Shown here one piece after another: positions 11,560 to 21,610 of a DNA stretch of 64,000 nucleotides (the first letter of the stretch is position 1; the number at the start of each line of letters is the position of its first letter). The DNA comes from Heligmosomoides polygyrus polygyrus. Taxonomy: Eukaryota; Nematoda; Chromadorea; Rhabditida; Heligmosomidae. The DNA lies in NCBI GenBank assembly GCA_947396885.1, contig OX377202.1, positions 26,449,934 to 26,513,933 of the forward strand. Direction: 5' to 3'. The translations under genes were made by a program, and so were the position numbers. The notes under the pieces were generated by a model, which saw only the letters and a program-made list of their open reading frames with translations, made no database searches and was not told the origin of the DNA.

Positions 11560-12419
11560 CAGGGGTGTGCGTAAATGAAATCTGAAATATCGTAAATCGT
11601 AAATCGTATTTACGAAGAAATCGCCGTAAATCGTAAATCGTAAATCGAAGGAGGCGCCTGACTTACAATGCATTTAATTCCTTGTTTTTCTCTATTATAT
11701 TAAAGCTAATCGAAGCTAACTATTTTTTATTGAGACGTTTCAGCTTGAGCTGGACACCTTTCTTATTAAGATGGAAGCCATTACCATCAACTAGCACCTT
11801 TCAAATCAAGCTGGACACAAAAAATGCTTGTTCAAAAGCATCTTAAAAGGCGCCTATGCAGGGTGCCCAAATAAAAAGCTTACACTGCTTGGACGACCAA
11901 AAATTTTGTCATTCTACTAGCCATTGGCTTGCATATAAAACTATGACTTTGTAGAAAAACCGCAACAACTCACACTAAATCAGCAAAACCATTCCATTCA
12001 AAACCAAAAAATAATAATTCGATCGCTGGCCAACTCGAGGAAAACAGTATTTGCACAAATAATCCAACAAGCATCCCTACTGAGTGAGCGCGTGGCACAT
12101 TTCTATGGTATGACACATCTAAAGGTCTAAGCCTTCTCACACTTTGACTAGAACCGAACAGCATTTTTGTAGCAGATGGGAACAAATTGTGTGACGATTG
12201 AAAGAGTATGATCACATTTTTGGACACTCACCATAGTCGGATTTTTGATTTAGTATTATAAAAGAAGATATTTTTGTGGAACTCTTTGGAAGTAAAGTAG
12301 AGAAGCAAGGTGCAACTTGAATTGAATGTGGTTTAACTGACTCGTTCAAGGTGCATTTTAAACATATAGGGGAAACACATGGTAGAGAAGAGGACTGCTA
12401 CGCGTGCTCCACAATAGGA

Positions 12420-12660
12420 GTTCTTGGTTAGGATCCTACCACGGGCAGCCAAGTCTTCCATACCTGCTGGGTTGTGAATTGGTGCCTGATTTGCCTGAGA
12501 AGGATAAAACACTGACCTCTACATCGGCAGCAACCTCAATTTATTCTATAAGGCAAACCCACACTCTAATGACCTCTACGGTATCCCATGGATGTAGAAA
12601 GAATGGATGGCGCATTTCAAACAGGGACTGACTAACGTCATGCATTGTCCTTTATCGTTT
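12420..12660 (+). mobile_element. SINE-A copy 2, degenerate
   Basis: A decayed plus-orientation copy: GAGAAGGATAAAACACTGAC near 12496, the TCTACGGTATCCCATGGATGTAGA block near 12575 and a TCCTTTATC-like tail near 12650 align with the SINE-A body. The tRNA-like head is mostly gone. It lies inside hAT-like element 1. Confidence 0.5.
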
Positions 12661-12848
12661 TTGAAGGTAACCACAACTTCTGGAATGAAAGATCGTCGTT
12701 CGACGATACCAGGCAATTACTTTCGGCATTTACTTCGCTCGCAGGTTTGCTTGCACTTGTTAATTTTCGGAAACTCCAAGATGTTGCATTCCTAATTAAT
12801 GACTGCTTGCATTCACCAGTCCTGCTTTCCACTACCTTTATAACAAAC

Positions 12849-12860
12849 GCTATCGTATCT
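12849..12860 (+). repeat. Left 12-bp direct repeat flanking SINE-B pair
   Basis: GCTATCGTATCT is repeated exactly at 13281-13292. It encloses 420 bp containing two SINE-B copies and is consistent with one target-site duplication for the whole block. Confidence 0.75.
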
Positions 12861-12889
12861 GCGTTGCGGATGTTGCGTTCGATCAAACG

Positions 12890-12964
12890 GCGCCGGTGGT
12901 GTAATGGCGTAGAGCATTCCCGCCCGGTTAGAGGGAGGTGCGGGTTCGAGTCCCGCCTGGCGCT
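12890..12964 (+). tRNA. tRNA-like sequence in SINE-B unit 1 (probable pseudo-tRNA)
   Basis: A 75-nt segment with a 7-bp acceptor stem (GCGCCGG with CTGGCGC, one G-T pair), a canonical 5+7+5 T-arm GCGGG-TTCGAGT-CCCGC, a perfect A box TGGTGTAATGG (12897-12907) and a perfect B box GGTTCGAGTCC (12943-12953). I cannot form a proper D-arm, nor an anticodon arm with a 7-nt loop and U33, so no anticodon is assigned. A TTTT run follows at 12970-12973. Best read as a tRNA-derived SINE head rather than a working tRNA gene. Confidence 0.6.
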
Positions 12965-13170
12965 AGAAGTTTTGATCGCAACAAAACATCGTTATGACAG
13001 CTCACAACCTCGATACCAGCCACTTGAGGCTTAACGAAACTGATTTGAATCGTTTCTATCAAGACCGTCAGTTTAACTGGTTCCATGTTGATATCAGCGG
13101 CCAGCTCATCCCGGCTACGGGTGAGTGCTGATCGGTCCCACGAGGTGTGGATGTTGCGTTCGATCAAACG

Positions 13171-13245
13171 GCGCCGGTGGTGTAATGGCGTGGAGCATTC
13201 CCGCCCGGTTAGAGGGAGGTGCGGGTTCGAGTCCCGCCTGGCGCT
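13171..13245 (+). tRNA. tRNA-like sequence in SINE-B unit 2 (probable pseudo-tRNA)
   Basis: The second unit is identical to 12890-12964 except for one base, with the same intact A and B boxes and the same missing anticodon arm. It is probably a duplicate SINE head. Confidence 0.6.
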
Positions 13246-13301
13246 AGAAGTTTTGATCGCAACAAAACATCGTTATGACAGCTATCGTATCTTTTGCCCA
13301 G

Positions 13302-13805
13302 TCATAGCATTCTGAGCGGATCGCCTTGGGCGAACGCAACAACCCTAATCAGACCACTGAAAACGAGACCAAAAGTGACAAACTTTTTAACTTTTATTAT
13401 GAAAATGTCAGACGCTTTGCTTAAGGCGCACCTCATACGTAAGTAGACTCCGCGCCATGACGGTGCATTGACAATCAGATTGAAACATGATTGTTTTACT
13501 CTTTCCAACAGTTTATCTGTTACTGCACAGCCTCCAATCAAGTCCAATATTCCTTGATGGCTTTGCATGAGTTCTACTCGTGCGCCTTGGAAAGAGTCGT
13601 CTATGTGGTGAACAAGTGGTGAAGAAGACACAATTTGACAGGCGGTGGTTGCAGCATAGGATATGGTTCTGCAGATGATCATCTTCATTCCAGTGCAAGG
13701 AGAATTTTCTTGTCTTTCTGTAAACTGGAACTCAGGCCACTCGAATGCGAGATGTTGTGTTAGAGTGTGACCAAAAAAAAAGGCTAGGTCACAGCGCCAC
13801 AGCAA
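13302..13805 (-). pseudogene. Possible hAT transposase remnant, 167 codons
   Basis: This is an uninterrupted minus-strand frame inside hAT-like element 1. Its middle (APSWRGVYLRMRCALSKASDI) has the spacing of the hAT core motif that normally reads TRWNS followed by a hydrophobic helix. The preceding stretch (HIDDSFQGARVELM, LLERVKQS) has the pattern seen before that motif. The resemblance is weak, and neither a BED zinc finger nor the dimerisation region is recognised nearby. It could be chance. Confidence 0.3.
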
Positions 13806-14126
13806 AAGTAAATAGGAAATAGCAATGGGCTATGAGGGAAGTCTTTAAAAGTGGGTACTTCGTCTTAATCCGAATCATATCACGTTATGTGTACGTTTGT
13901 CATCCGAGGGCCGAAGATCACATTTACGAAAATTTACGATTTACGACCCAAAATGTCGTAAATCGTAAATCGTAAAAAATTTGCAAAAAATCACCGTAAA
14001 TCGTAAAATCGTAAATCGTAAATCGTAATTATCCCCACCCCTGCTCCGCACCCATTAGTTCCCGAAAATCGGGCGGATTTGACTGCAGATGTCCGTAGAA
14101 GAGGCAGGATTTTACTTCTTTCGTCA

Positions 14127-14203
14127 GATTTTATTGTTATTTTAAAGATGTGTTCATGGGCCCGTTCGGCTCATGAGCACGTCTTTAAAATAACCATAAA
14201 ATC
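14127..14203. other. 77-nt near-perfect hairpin (miRNA-precursor-sized)
   Basis: The left arm starts GATTTTATTGTTATTTTAAA and the right arm ends with its near reverse complement, giving a 32-bp stem with one mismatch and two G-U pairs and a 13-nt loop (14159-14171). Size and loop match animal miRNA precursors, but such symmetry is also typical of tiny inverted-repeat transposons. Expression is unknown. Confidence 0.45.
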
Positions 14204-15590
14204 AAGTTACTGTTAAGACGCAAGTTACTGTTAAAGATGTGTCGAAATTACAGATTAGGGAGTGGGTAGACCGTAAAGTAGTAGTAATAGTAATAGTAAT
14301 ATGTAGCACCGACTTTTGTTGCTGCCCATGTTACATTGCTGACGTCTCAGACAGAAGTGGAAGCAGTTTGTTAGCGTTTGATTCTCAATATGTAGTCTCT
14401 GCAGTGGCCACGTCCGTTCCTATTTAGGTCCTCGTTTAGCTCACTGACTGAAATATGGCCTTAATCTCACCACCGTTAGGCAGGCAAGGTGTGAACTGAT
14501 GAATGTAAGATTGAATTCAGCATACTTGGGTGCGCCATCGTATACAGAAGTTACTGGAACAAGCTTTAAAACTTTATTTTGTTGTAGAATAGGTACTCAG
14601 TGTACGAATGGTATATGGACGATGTTGCTTTTTCGTTGTAGTTAATTTGTTGTTGTGTTGGCCAATATGATGGAAAATATACCTAGTCCTTCATGTAGGA
14701 CTGGTCGTTAATCTTATCCATAGACGGACGATCATCTTGCGCCACCTTGCCCGCCCACGCTTCAGGATCTAGCTGGCTCACTGCTGGAGACGTGGAGTCT
14801 CCAGCAGGACATATGTACACATGAGCATGTCACCAGGTTTCTGCACATCATCCAAATTCTTGCAATTAAAGTTACGTCGGAAACTGCTCTGTAAAACGAC
14901 GTTCTCCTGTACGATATCCGATAGTTCCTGGGCGTTCAATTCCATTAGCCGACAAATCCGCCCCAAAATCAACCAAAAACCACGTGAAAAATAAGAAGAA
15001 GTGGCTGAGAAGTGACACCTCTGCGAAGGGCTTTGCCTTCGTCCGCTAATTGCTCCCCGGCTGGCTTTTTTGTCACCATGAGCTCGCGGAATTGTGCTAA
15101 TTTTCTGGACTCCCTTCAGGCGACGAAGTCGCTCAACTTACTTTCAGAATCGGCTGTCTTTAGGTTTCCCTCATTTCACCAACCCTGTAGAAACCCGATC
15201 TGAATTAATTGGGTGAACTTTGAAGACTATTTCTGTGGCATGAATTTCATCTCTAGCAAGCCAATACACTACTCAACTGGTCACGCGTTACGAGTCTTGT
15301 AGGCTTTCATGTTTCCTCTCGAAATGAGACTATTATTGAACAAGAACGATGGTGCGCCTTTCAACAAATTCGCATCACAAATGTTCTTAATCTGCTATAA
15401 TCTGGCGTTTTCGCGTGATGCGGTTATACTACCTTTGCTAAATAACAAATGTGACTATGAAGCTCTGAGATAGCAACACAACTTTATGAATAGTGCCCAC
15501 GCCCGCTAATTTCTAATGAAGTGAGAAGATTCTTTGGAAGATATCAAGCTATCTCCACAATGTTTCAAAGACTTTTGGTTTGGAGACTTT
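14204..15590. other. Anonymous sequence with TAG/TAA microsatellite
   Basis: A short (AGTAAT)n-like run lies at 14278-14303 and a tandem AAGTTACTGTTAA duplication at 14203-14238. Frames at 14778-14972 and 15012-15203 are not recognised and the surrounding frames are interrupted. No supported gene. Confidence 0.4.
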
Positions 15591-15599
15591 ATTTGCATT

Positions 15600-16060
15600 T
15601 GTCTTCCAGGACCAAATCTTACCTATATCGCCTTTCGTCCCCCGTTGATCGTCGAGTAGCTCGATCGGGTACCAGCAACGTATGTGCTCGTCCCTATCGC
15701 CTGTCAAAGCGGTTCAATGCATTCTCCTCGCTTGGGGAGCGGTGCAGACAGCGTAATACGTCTCGCTCGAGGAGAAGTTCGACTAACGCGTTGGAGGAGG
15801 TCCTGGTGTTGTTTTTTGACATCCCGTGCAATCATTTGACTACGACCCTGGTCCAGTAGGAGTCTGCGAAGCGCATTACATGACTGTTCTCACCCCAATT
15901 TTTGGCGACAAATTCGAAGTGACCCGTCTTTGGTCGTCGAATCGTACGACGGAGACCGAATTCCGAAGATCTCTGCACACTCCCATGAATCGCCTTAATC
16001 ACTGCCCCCTCGAAACTGCTCATTGCAGGGCTCTGATCGTGCTTGCCTTCGGATATCACT
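15600..16060 (-). pseudogene. RTE-type LINE 3' fragment (C-terminal tail)
   Basis: Minus-strand translation gives HVMRFADSYWTR near 15845-15890 followed, through frame changes, by pieces matching the LINE tail at 24985-25240. The upstream part (FVAKNWGENS) fits the [11 protein letters not shown] lead-in. It lies just left of hAT-like element 4. This tail type differs from the RPRGRPKQRW tail of the 6-9 kb RTE, so a second RTE lineage is indicated. Confidence 0.6.
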
Positions 16061-16206
16061 AGACTTTGAGGCGTAGGTTAGTGTAGGAATTGTGGAGTTG
16101 AAAATGTGAGCAAGGGGTTGCATAGCAAGGGGTTGGTTGTTTTCTTCCACCTCGCTTCCGTTGCTCATTCCGTTGGTCATGTTCACAACTGGGAAACTTC
16201 GCCCCA

Positions 16207-16214
16207 GTCAACAG
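16207..16214 (+). repeat. Left 8-bp target duplication of hAT-like element 4
   Basis: GTCAACAG, repeated exactly at 17830-17837. Confidence 0.8.
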
Positions 16215-17829
16215 CTGGGGTGCACATTTAACGGTTAATGATTTAACGAATTAACGGCACTTTTCATTAAAATCTAGCCTAACGACTTAACTGAGATTTT
16301 CAGAAATTTAACGGAATTTCGAAAATACTTTTTCTCGTTTATCACTTTTCCTTTTAGTCTCCACAAAGATTGCTGCCCCCTCCCCTAGTCCTCCGACTAA
16401 GGCTGCTTCTAAAAAGCCTGAAATCGGCAAAAATTAAGCACAAACAATCTGTTTTGGCACATTAGTAAGAGTAAGAGACTTCTCGCTCCAATGCTAATCT
16501 GTTTGAGATTGATATAGGTCTTCCGTGACCTCAGGCACAGCGCGAAAAATTCTTCTTGTTCGGAATCCCCAGCGTCACTTATTTTTTCTTTACAAGTATT
16601 GTGCTAAGTGATGCTTCATGCACTTTGTACCTGTGTATCACTGATGTTGAACATTTCTACTTCATCATGTTGAATTCCACAGCATTCAGTTGGAACCTTA
16701 GGCATAAAACCTCAAAAAAATGGTATATGTAGACGTCAGAGTCCCCAAATCTCAACCAGTCAGTTGAAATGCAAAAATGCAGCAGCGCACAAGAACCAAA
16801 TCCCCGACCTTCCTCGCATGAAGCAACCCCGCTTCCCCTGCGCTACGAGAAGCTTGCCGGCAGATGCATCGCGGGCGTATAAGACCCCCCCCCCCCAAAA
16901 AAAAAAAAACTCATGTTGCGCCGCATTCCATTGCGACTTCAAGGACCCCTACTCCGATGGTTTAACGAGTTGGCAGAAAATAAACACATTTTTACACTAA
17001 TTGTTGGGTGGGGATTCTCCTATATGACTCGCTCCCCCGTTCAGACATACGCTTGAGACCCTTCCCTTGTTAGAGGCTGGAAATTTTTTTTTGCTGAGCC
17101 GCTTAGCACGTAAACGGATCCATCAAAAAACACTGGACCCTCTTGTAAGATCTGCCTAACCAACTTTGGCACTGCTTATCCCAAAATGTTATTGCCCACT
17201 AGCTGAAAGAGTCAAGACGGAGAGTATGTTTTCTATCGCTAGACAAGTTTCAAATAATCTGCCAAAAACACTACTAACAGGAAATTTTGGAAAGTTACTT
17301 TTCCTGAACATTAAAACTCGACTGATGAGCTTTCAATGGTTCGTTTTTGTTGACTTCGGTTTTAGAGGGGCTGGTGCCTGCAGCGATATTGAACATCCTC
17401 ATGGTACAGTCACACACAACAGTTTCGCAGAAAACTAAGAAAGGGAGGGACTCCTAGATCTGCCTCTAAGTTACATTCTAAGATGCCGTGCAGGTGCCAT
17501 GCGGGCGCCAGCCCACGAAGTATCGTCCTCGTGAACGTATGTAATTCCGAACCCGTTCTTCTTCCACATTCTCAAGATAATCTGCTGCCGAAGGCTGGTT
17601 TATTTTGCTCCTAACCCTTTCTTGGTAGTGAATTCTTTGTGTTACGCTGCGTTCGTTGAGCTTTAGTTATTCACCTGTTGGAGTTGGGACATAAAAAGTT
17701 TTCCCATTTTTTTTTAAATTGAAATAATAGTTCGCAGTCAATTTCATTTTTTAGCAAAAATCAACGAAAATTTTCCATTAATAAAATTCGCTAAAGAAAT
17801 TAGCGCCCAGAATTTTGTGTGCACCCCTG
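16215..17829. mobile_element. hAT-like element 4
   Basis: A 1,615-bp element with CTGGGGTGCACA at the left end and TGTGCACCCCTG at the right (one mismatch) and an exact 8-bp duplication GTCAACAG. The left subterminal region is studded with TTTAACG/TTAACGG-type repeats. It contains R3 copy 3 and a poly-C/poly-A run at 16886-16909. No transposase frame is recognised, so it is non-autonomous. Confidence 0.82.
16612..17074 (+). repeat. Dispersed repeat R3, copy 3
   Basis: Shares CTTCCTCGCATGAAGCA, ACTCGCTCCCCCGTTCAGAC and the beginning TTTGTACCTGTGTATCACTG with the copies at 3.3-4.4 kb. It is carried within hAT-like element 4. Confidence 0.6.
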
Positions 17830-17919
17830 GTCAACAGGGCTTGTTTGATGAAGCAAGCTCTTACAAATGAACTGTCTCAAAGGAACGCCGGAACGGCAAG
17901 AACAAATACTCTGGGTAGG

Positions 17920-17927
17920 GTCTGCAT
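17920..17927 (+). repeat. Left 8-bp target duplication of hAT-like element 2
   Basis: GTCTGCAT, repeated exactly at 21399-21406. Confidence 0.82.
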
Positions 17928-18199
17928 CAGGGATGAGCAGATAATCAAATTTTGAAAACCTGATAACGGATAACGGATAATTCTGTCCGAAAATTGCCGG
18001 ATAACGGAAAAACGGATAACGAACAAACAACAAAATTCAAAACTCGTTTTAAATTACACTAATTTCAACAACAGATCACGGCTTGAAGCGCTGTTAATTT
18101 ATAAGTCATAGTTGGAGTCATAGTCCCCCCATATATAAAAGAGGAAGAGTTTTTTGTCCGATGTTAGCCACCCGCAATTCGTACACTGGCCAGCCAGCC

Positions 18200-18221
18200 G
18201 GTTTAATCACCCAAGTTTGCG
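18200..18221 (+). other. SL1-like 22-nt motif (20/22)
   Basis: Matches the nematode SL1 spliced-leader exon at 20 of 22 positions (differences at positions 9 and 21) and is followed by GTGCGG, so a GT dinucleotide sits where the SL RNA splice donor would be. It may be a decayed SL RNA gene or the 5' end of a retroposed trans-spliced mRNA. The rest of an SL RNA is not recognisable. Confidence 0.5.
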
Positions 18222-18263
18222 GTGCGGTTGCCAGTTGTCCAAACGAAGACGCTTGACAGTTGT

Positions 18264-18411
18264 CCACCAATGTTGTTTACCATCGCCTGCCATCGACTGC
18301 CTGACGTAGGGTGATTTCGAAAGAGGTCTCTTCCCAACCACCACTGTTGTTTACCATCGACTACCATCGACTGCCTGACGTAGGGTGATTTCGAAAGAGG
18401 TCTCTTCCCAA
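18264..18411 (+). repeat. Tandem duplication of a 74-bp unit
   Basis: Units 18264-18337 and 18338-18411 are nearly identical, sharing for example CTGCCTGACGTAGGGTGATT and GAAAGAGGTCTCTTCCCAA. They lie within hAT-like element 2. Confidence 0.8.
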
Positions 18412-18469
18412 TACGTGTCTAGTGGTCATACCTCAGTGTTCCTTCCCAGCTCTCCTGTGTGGTGCAACC

Positions 18470-18945
18470 TTCCACTATTTTTACAGCCATACTTTTACCA
18501 CTACCACACTACCAGGGTTGCTGCACTACAGAAATTGAATCCTCTTCCACTGTTCAGTATGACAACGGGTTGCTCCGTTCTGCACTTTTTTGCTATTTTG
18601 CCTCACATAAACCATTTTTCTTTCAATTTACCTCTATGTTTGCCGCCATACTTTTACCACTACCCCACTACCAGGGAAGCCACGACTCCATAATAAATTG
18701 AATCCTTTTCCACTGTGCAGTATGACAACCGGCTGCTCTTTTTTGCACATTCTTACTATTATTTTGCATCGCAGATGGCATTTTTTCCGTTCAATTTTCC
18801 TCTATGTCTACAGCCCTACCTTGACCATTACCCTGTTGTCTGTTGACGAATCTGTCCTCAAATACCGAATCTCTCTCCATTGTGCACAATGACGGCCGGT
18901 TACTCTTTTCTGCACTTTTTCGCTATCAACGCTACGGCTTCGCCG
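18470..18945 (+). repeat. Degenerate tandem array, three units of about 160 bp
   Basis: The motif C(A/C)GCC(A/C)TACTTTTACCACTACC-like recurs near 18484, 18653 and 18810. Each unit also contains CCACTGT(G/T)CAGTATGACAAC and TTCTGCAC-like blocks. Divergence rises from the first to the third unit. It directly precedes the GC-rich array. Confidence 0.65.
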
Positions 18946-20262
18946 GCAACCGACGCTGAGTAAGGAAACATCCCTAGCGTGGCCCGCCCGGCCAGAGTCG
19001 GGTGCGGGCGAAGCCCGCAACCGACGCTGGGTTGTGGGGACCCTAGCGGGCTCGAGGTTGGGTTGGGTTTCTGACCCCACATGGCTCACCACACACGACG
19101 CCGGCGAAGCCGGCTAGCCTAGCGTAGCTCGCCCGGCCGGGCGAAGTCCGCAACCGACGCTTGGTTGTGGGGACCCTAGCGGGCTCGAGGTTGGGTTGGG
19201 TTTCTGACCCCACATGGCTCACCATACACGACGCCGGCGAAGCCGGCTAGCCTAGCGTGGCCCGCCCAGCCAGAGTCGGGTGCGGGCGAAGCCCGCAAAC
19301 GCTGGGTTGTGGGGACCCTAGCGGGCTCGAGGTTGGGTTGGGTTTCTGACCCCACATGGCTCACCACACACGACGCCGGCGAAGCCGGCTAGCCTAGCGT
19401 GGCCCGCCCGGCCAGAGTCGGGTGCGGGCGAAGCCCGCAAACGCTGGGTTGTGGGGACCCTAGCGGGCTCGAGGTTGGGTTGGGTTTCTGACCCCACCTG
19501 GCTCACCACATACGACGCCGGCGAAGCCGGCTAGCCTAGCGTGGCCCGCCCGGCCAGAGTCGGGTGCGGGCGAAGCCCGCAACCGACGCTGGGTTGTGGG
19601 GACCCTAGCGGGCTCGAGGTTGGGTTGGGTTTCTGACCCCACCTGGCTCACCACACACGACGCCGGCGAAGCCGGCTAGCCTAGCGTGGCCCGCCCGGCC
19701 AGATTCGGGTGCGGGAGAAGCCCGCAACCGACGCTGGGTTGTGGGGACCCTAGCGGGCTCGAGGTTGGGTAGGGTTTCTGACGCCACCTGGCTCACCACA
19801 CACGACGCCGGCGAAGCCGGCTAGCCTAGCGTGGCCCGCCCGGCCAGAGTCGGGTGCGGGCGAAGCCCGCAACCGACGCTGGGTTGTGGGGACCCTAGCG
19901 GGCTCGAGGTTGGGTTGGGTTTCTGACCCCACATGGCTCACCACACACGACGCCGGCGAAGCCGGCTAGCCTAGCGTGGCCCGCCCGGCCAGAGTCGGGT
20001 GCGGGCGAAGCCCGCAACCGACGCTGGGTTGTGGGGACCCTAGCGGGCTCGAGGTTGGGTTGGGTTTCTGACCCCACATGGCTCACCACACACGACGCCG
20101 GCGAAGCCGGCTAGCCTAGCGTGGCCCGCCCGGCCAGAGTCGGGTGCGGGCGAAGCCCGCAAACGCTGGGTTGTGGGGACCCTAGCGGGCTCGAGGTTGG
20201 GTTGGGTTTCTGACCCCACATGGCTCACCACACACGACGCCGGCGAAGCCGGCTAGCCTAGT
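18946..20262 (+). repeat. GC-rich minisatellite, nine 142-145 bp units
   Basis: The marker TGACCCCAC(A/C)TGGCTCACCA recurs nine times, with spacings of 133, 142, 142, 145, 145, 145, 145 and 142 bp. The 142/145 difference is a CCG indel at GCAACCGACGCT versus GCAAACGCT. Every full unit has two perfect hairpins, GCCGGC-GAA-GCCGGC and GCGGGC-GAA-GCCCGC. Units are highly similar, implying recent amplification or homogenisation. Each yields a roughly 64-codon minus-strand frame, but unit length is not divisible by three, so these are not one protein. Confidence 0.92.
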
Positions 20263-21540
20263 TAGTTTATAGTTGGATTGTCCTATTTATCAGCCTTACT
20301 CTGCGCTTAACTCTTCTTTCAAATAGAGCAGTTGAAAAATAGAATAGTCCTTGGAAGAGCGATTCTTCCGATGTCTGGAAATAAGAAGGCAGGAGACATC
20401 CAGCGAAACAAACTTCGCATAACGGTCTTGTCCTACACATGCTATGAACCGTTATTGTTGTTGCTGCTCGATAGCATCCCAAGATCCAATGTACTTCATC
20501 GTGGAATTATCTGTGATGGATAAAATACTAACTTTTGGGTAGTAGCTGCAAGCAGTTGTGTACGGCAAGCAAACACTCAAAGAGTTATGACATCCAGGCC
20601 TTCTGGATCTGAGGAAGAATATTTAACCTAGCCCCAAAACGAAGGTGTTCCCTATGTTGCAGATAAGTTTCACAAAAAAAAACACAAAAAAAACAAAGAA
20701 AATCTGCATGTCTTCAGCACCCAAGACGATAAGTTTGTTAAGCAGTTTATTGCTCCTCTAAAATTTTTAATGGAGAAGTTGCTTACTCTATGTATTTTGA
20801 TTAATCCTATTTCTTTTGCTAGTATTCACTGCTGTACTGCAGTATTTTTTGATAATTCATGACAGCAGATGGCTAAAAAGGTACCGTTACCGCCTGCAAT
20901 CAAATCGAGCATATGGCAATCGTGTAACCACAAATGATACGATGGAAAGATCGGCGGTAAAAATTCTTCCCAGGAGGCGGCTCTCCACTTTTGACGATTG
21001 CTAGTAGCGGCTTGTATGCCTTCTTGGTCAGCACACGACTTGAGATGAAAGAACAATGCTGTGCTAAGTAGGCTTCACATAAGTATGGTACAGGCTTAGC
21101 GCGCCTTCTGGAAGGCTGGAAGTTTGATATCTTTAAAACTATGTAACCAGTTTCCAAGTGAGGAAACTTCAATTAACCCTTCTAGATTTGAAAACTTCTG
21201 TTGTTTCTGACGACCACTCTTACGATCCTGAAGGATCCTGAACATAACCCACCGCCACGTCCAAAGCTAAGATTCAGCTAATTTGTTGTTCGTTATCCGG
21301 CCAAAAATCGCCGGATAACGAACAACAAAACAGATAGGCCAAAACCCCCCGGAAACCGGGTAACGGATAACGGATAACGGATAATTCGCTCTTCCCTGGT
21401 CTGCATCCCCAAATAGTAAAAAGAGATATTTTGTTTTTGCCGAATCCCTGAGCGAAATGGGCGGAAGCACTGAAAGTTTCTTGTTGTTGACGACGGGCTT
21501 ACCCACACAGGCGCGAGGAGAGCGTTGCACGGGCTGGGTG

Positions 21541-21610
21541 GCACAGTGGTAGAGGTGCTGCTTCGCGGAGGTGACCTTAATGGGTCAGTTCCTGCACCAT
21601 GTCACACCTT
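21541..21610 (+). other. Possible tRNA-derived fragment
   Basis: GGTGGCACAGTGGTAGAGG near 21547 resembles a tRNA D-arm/A-box (TGGCACAGTGG). No matching acceptor stem or clear B box follows. It may be the head of another SINE family. Confidence 0.2.

Larger units (their letters stand above)
12861..13280 (+). mobile_element. SINE-B dimer (two tRNA-like units)
   Basis: Two nearly identical units, 281 bp apart, each run GATGTTGCGTTCGATCAAAC, tRNA-like body, AGTTTTGATCGCAACAAAAC, CATCGTTATGACAGCT. Their tRNA-like bodies differ at one base (12911 A versus G in the second). About 150 bp of other sequence separates them. The flanking 12-bp repeat suggests they arrived together. Confidence 0.75.
11560..14043. 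mobile_element. hAT-like element 1
   Basis: A 2,484-bp element with CAGGGGTG at the left end and CACCCCTG at the right, and an exact 8-bp target duplication CTCCGCAC. Inside both ends are runs of the heptamer CGTAAAT (about 11585-11645 and 13920-14030). The interior carries a SINE-A relic, a SINE-B pair and a minus-strand frame at 13302-13805 that may be a transposase remnant. hAT family placement follows from termini and target size. It looks unable to move by itself. Confidence 0.85.
17928..21398. mobile_element. hAT-like element 2, carrying satellite arrays
   Basis: A 3,471-bp element running from CAGGGATGAGC to GCTCTTCCCTG with exact 8-bp duplication GTCTGCAT. Copies of CGGATAA/GGATAAC crowd the inside of both ends (17960-18020 and 21290-21385). 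The interior holds an SL1-like motif, a 74-bp tandem duplication, three roughly 160-bp units and nine GC-rich 142-145 bp units. No transposase is recognised. The cargo makes it an array-bearing non-autonomous element. Confidence 0.82.

Noticed and set aside
12890..13245. Two functional tRNA genes
   Set aside because: Acceptor and T-arm are fine, but no D-arm or standard anticodon arm forms, and the units lie in a mobile repeat with target duplications.
18808..20231. Series of similar 60-64 codon minus-strand frames, looking like a repeat protein
   Set aside because: They are produced by the minisatellite; unit length is 142 or 145 bp (not divisible by three), so the frame shifts each unit and no continuous protein exists.
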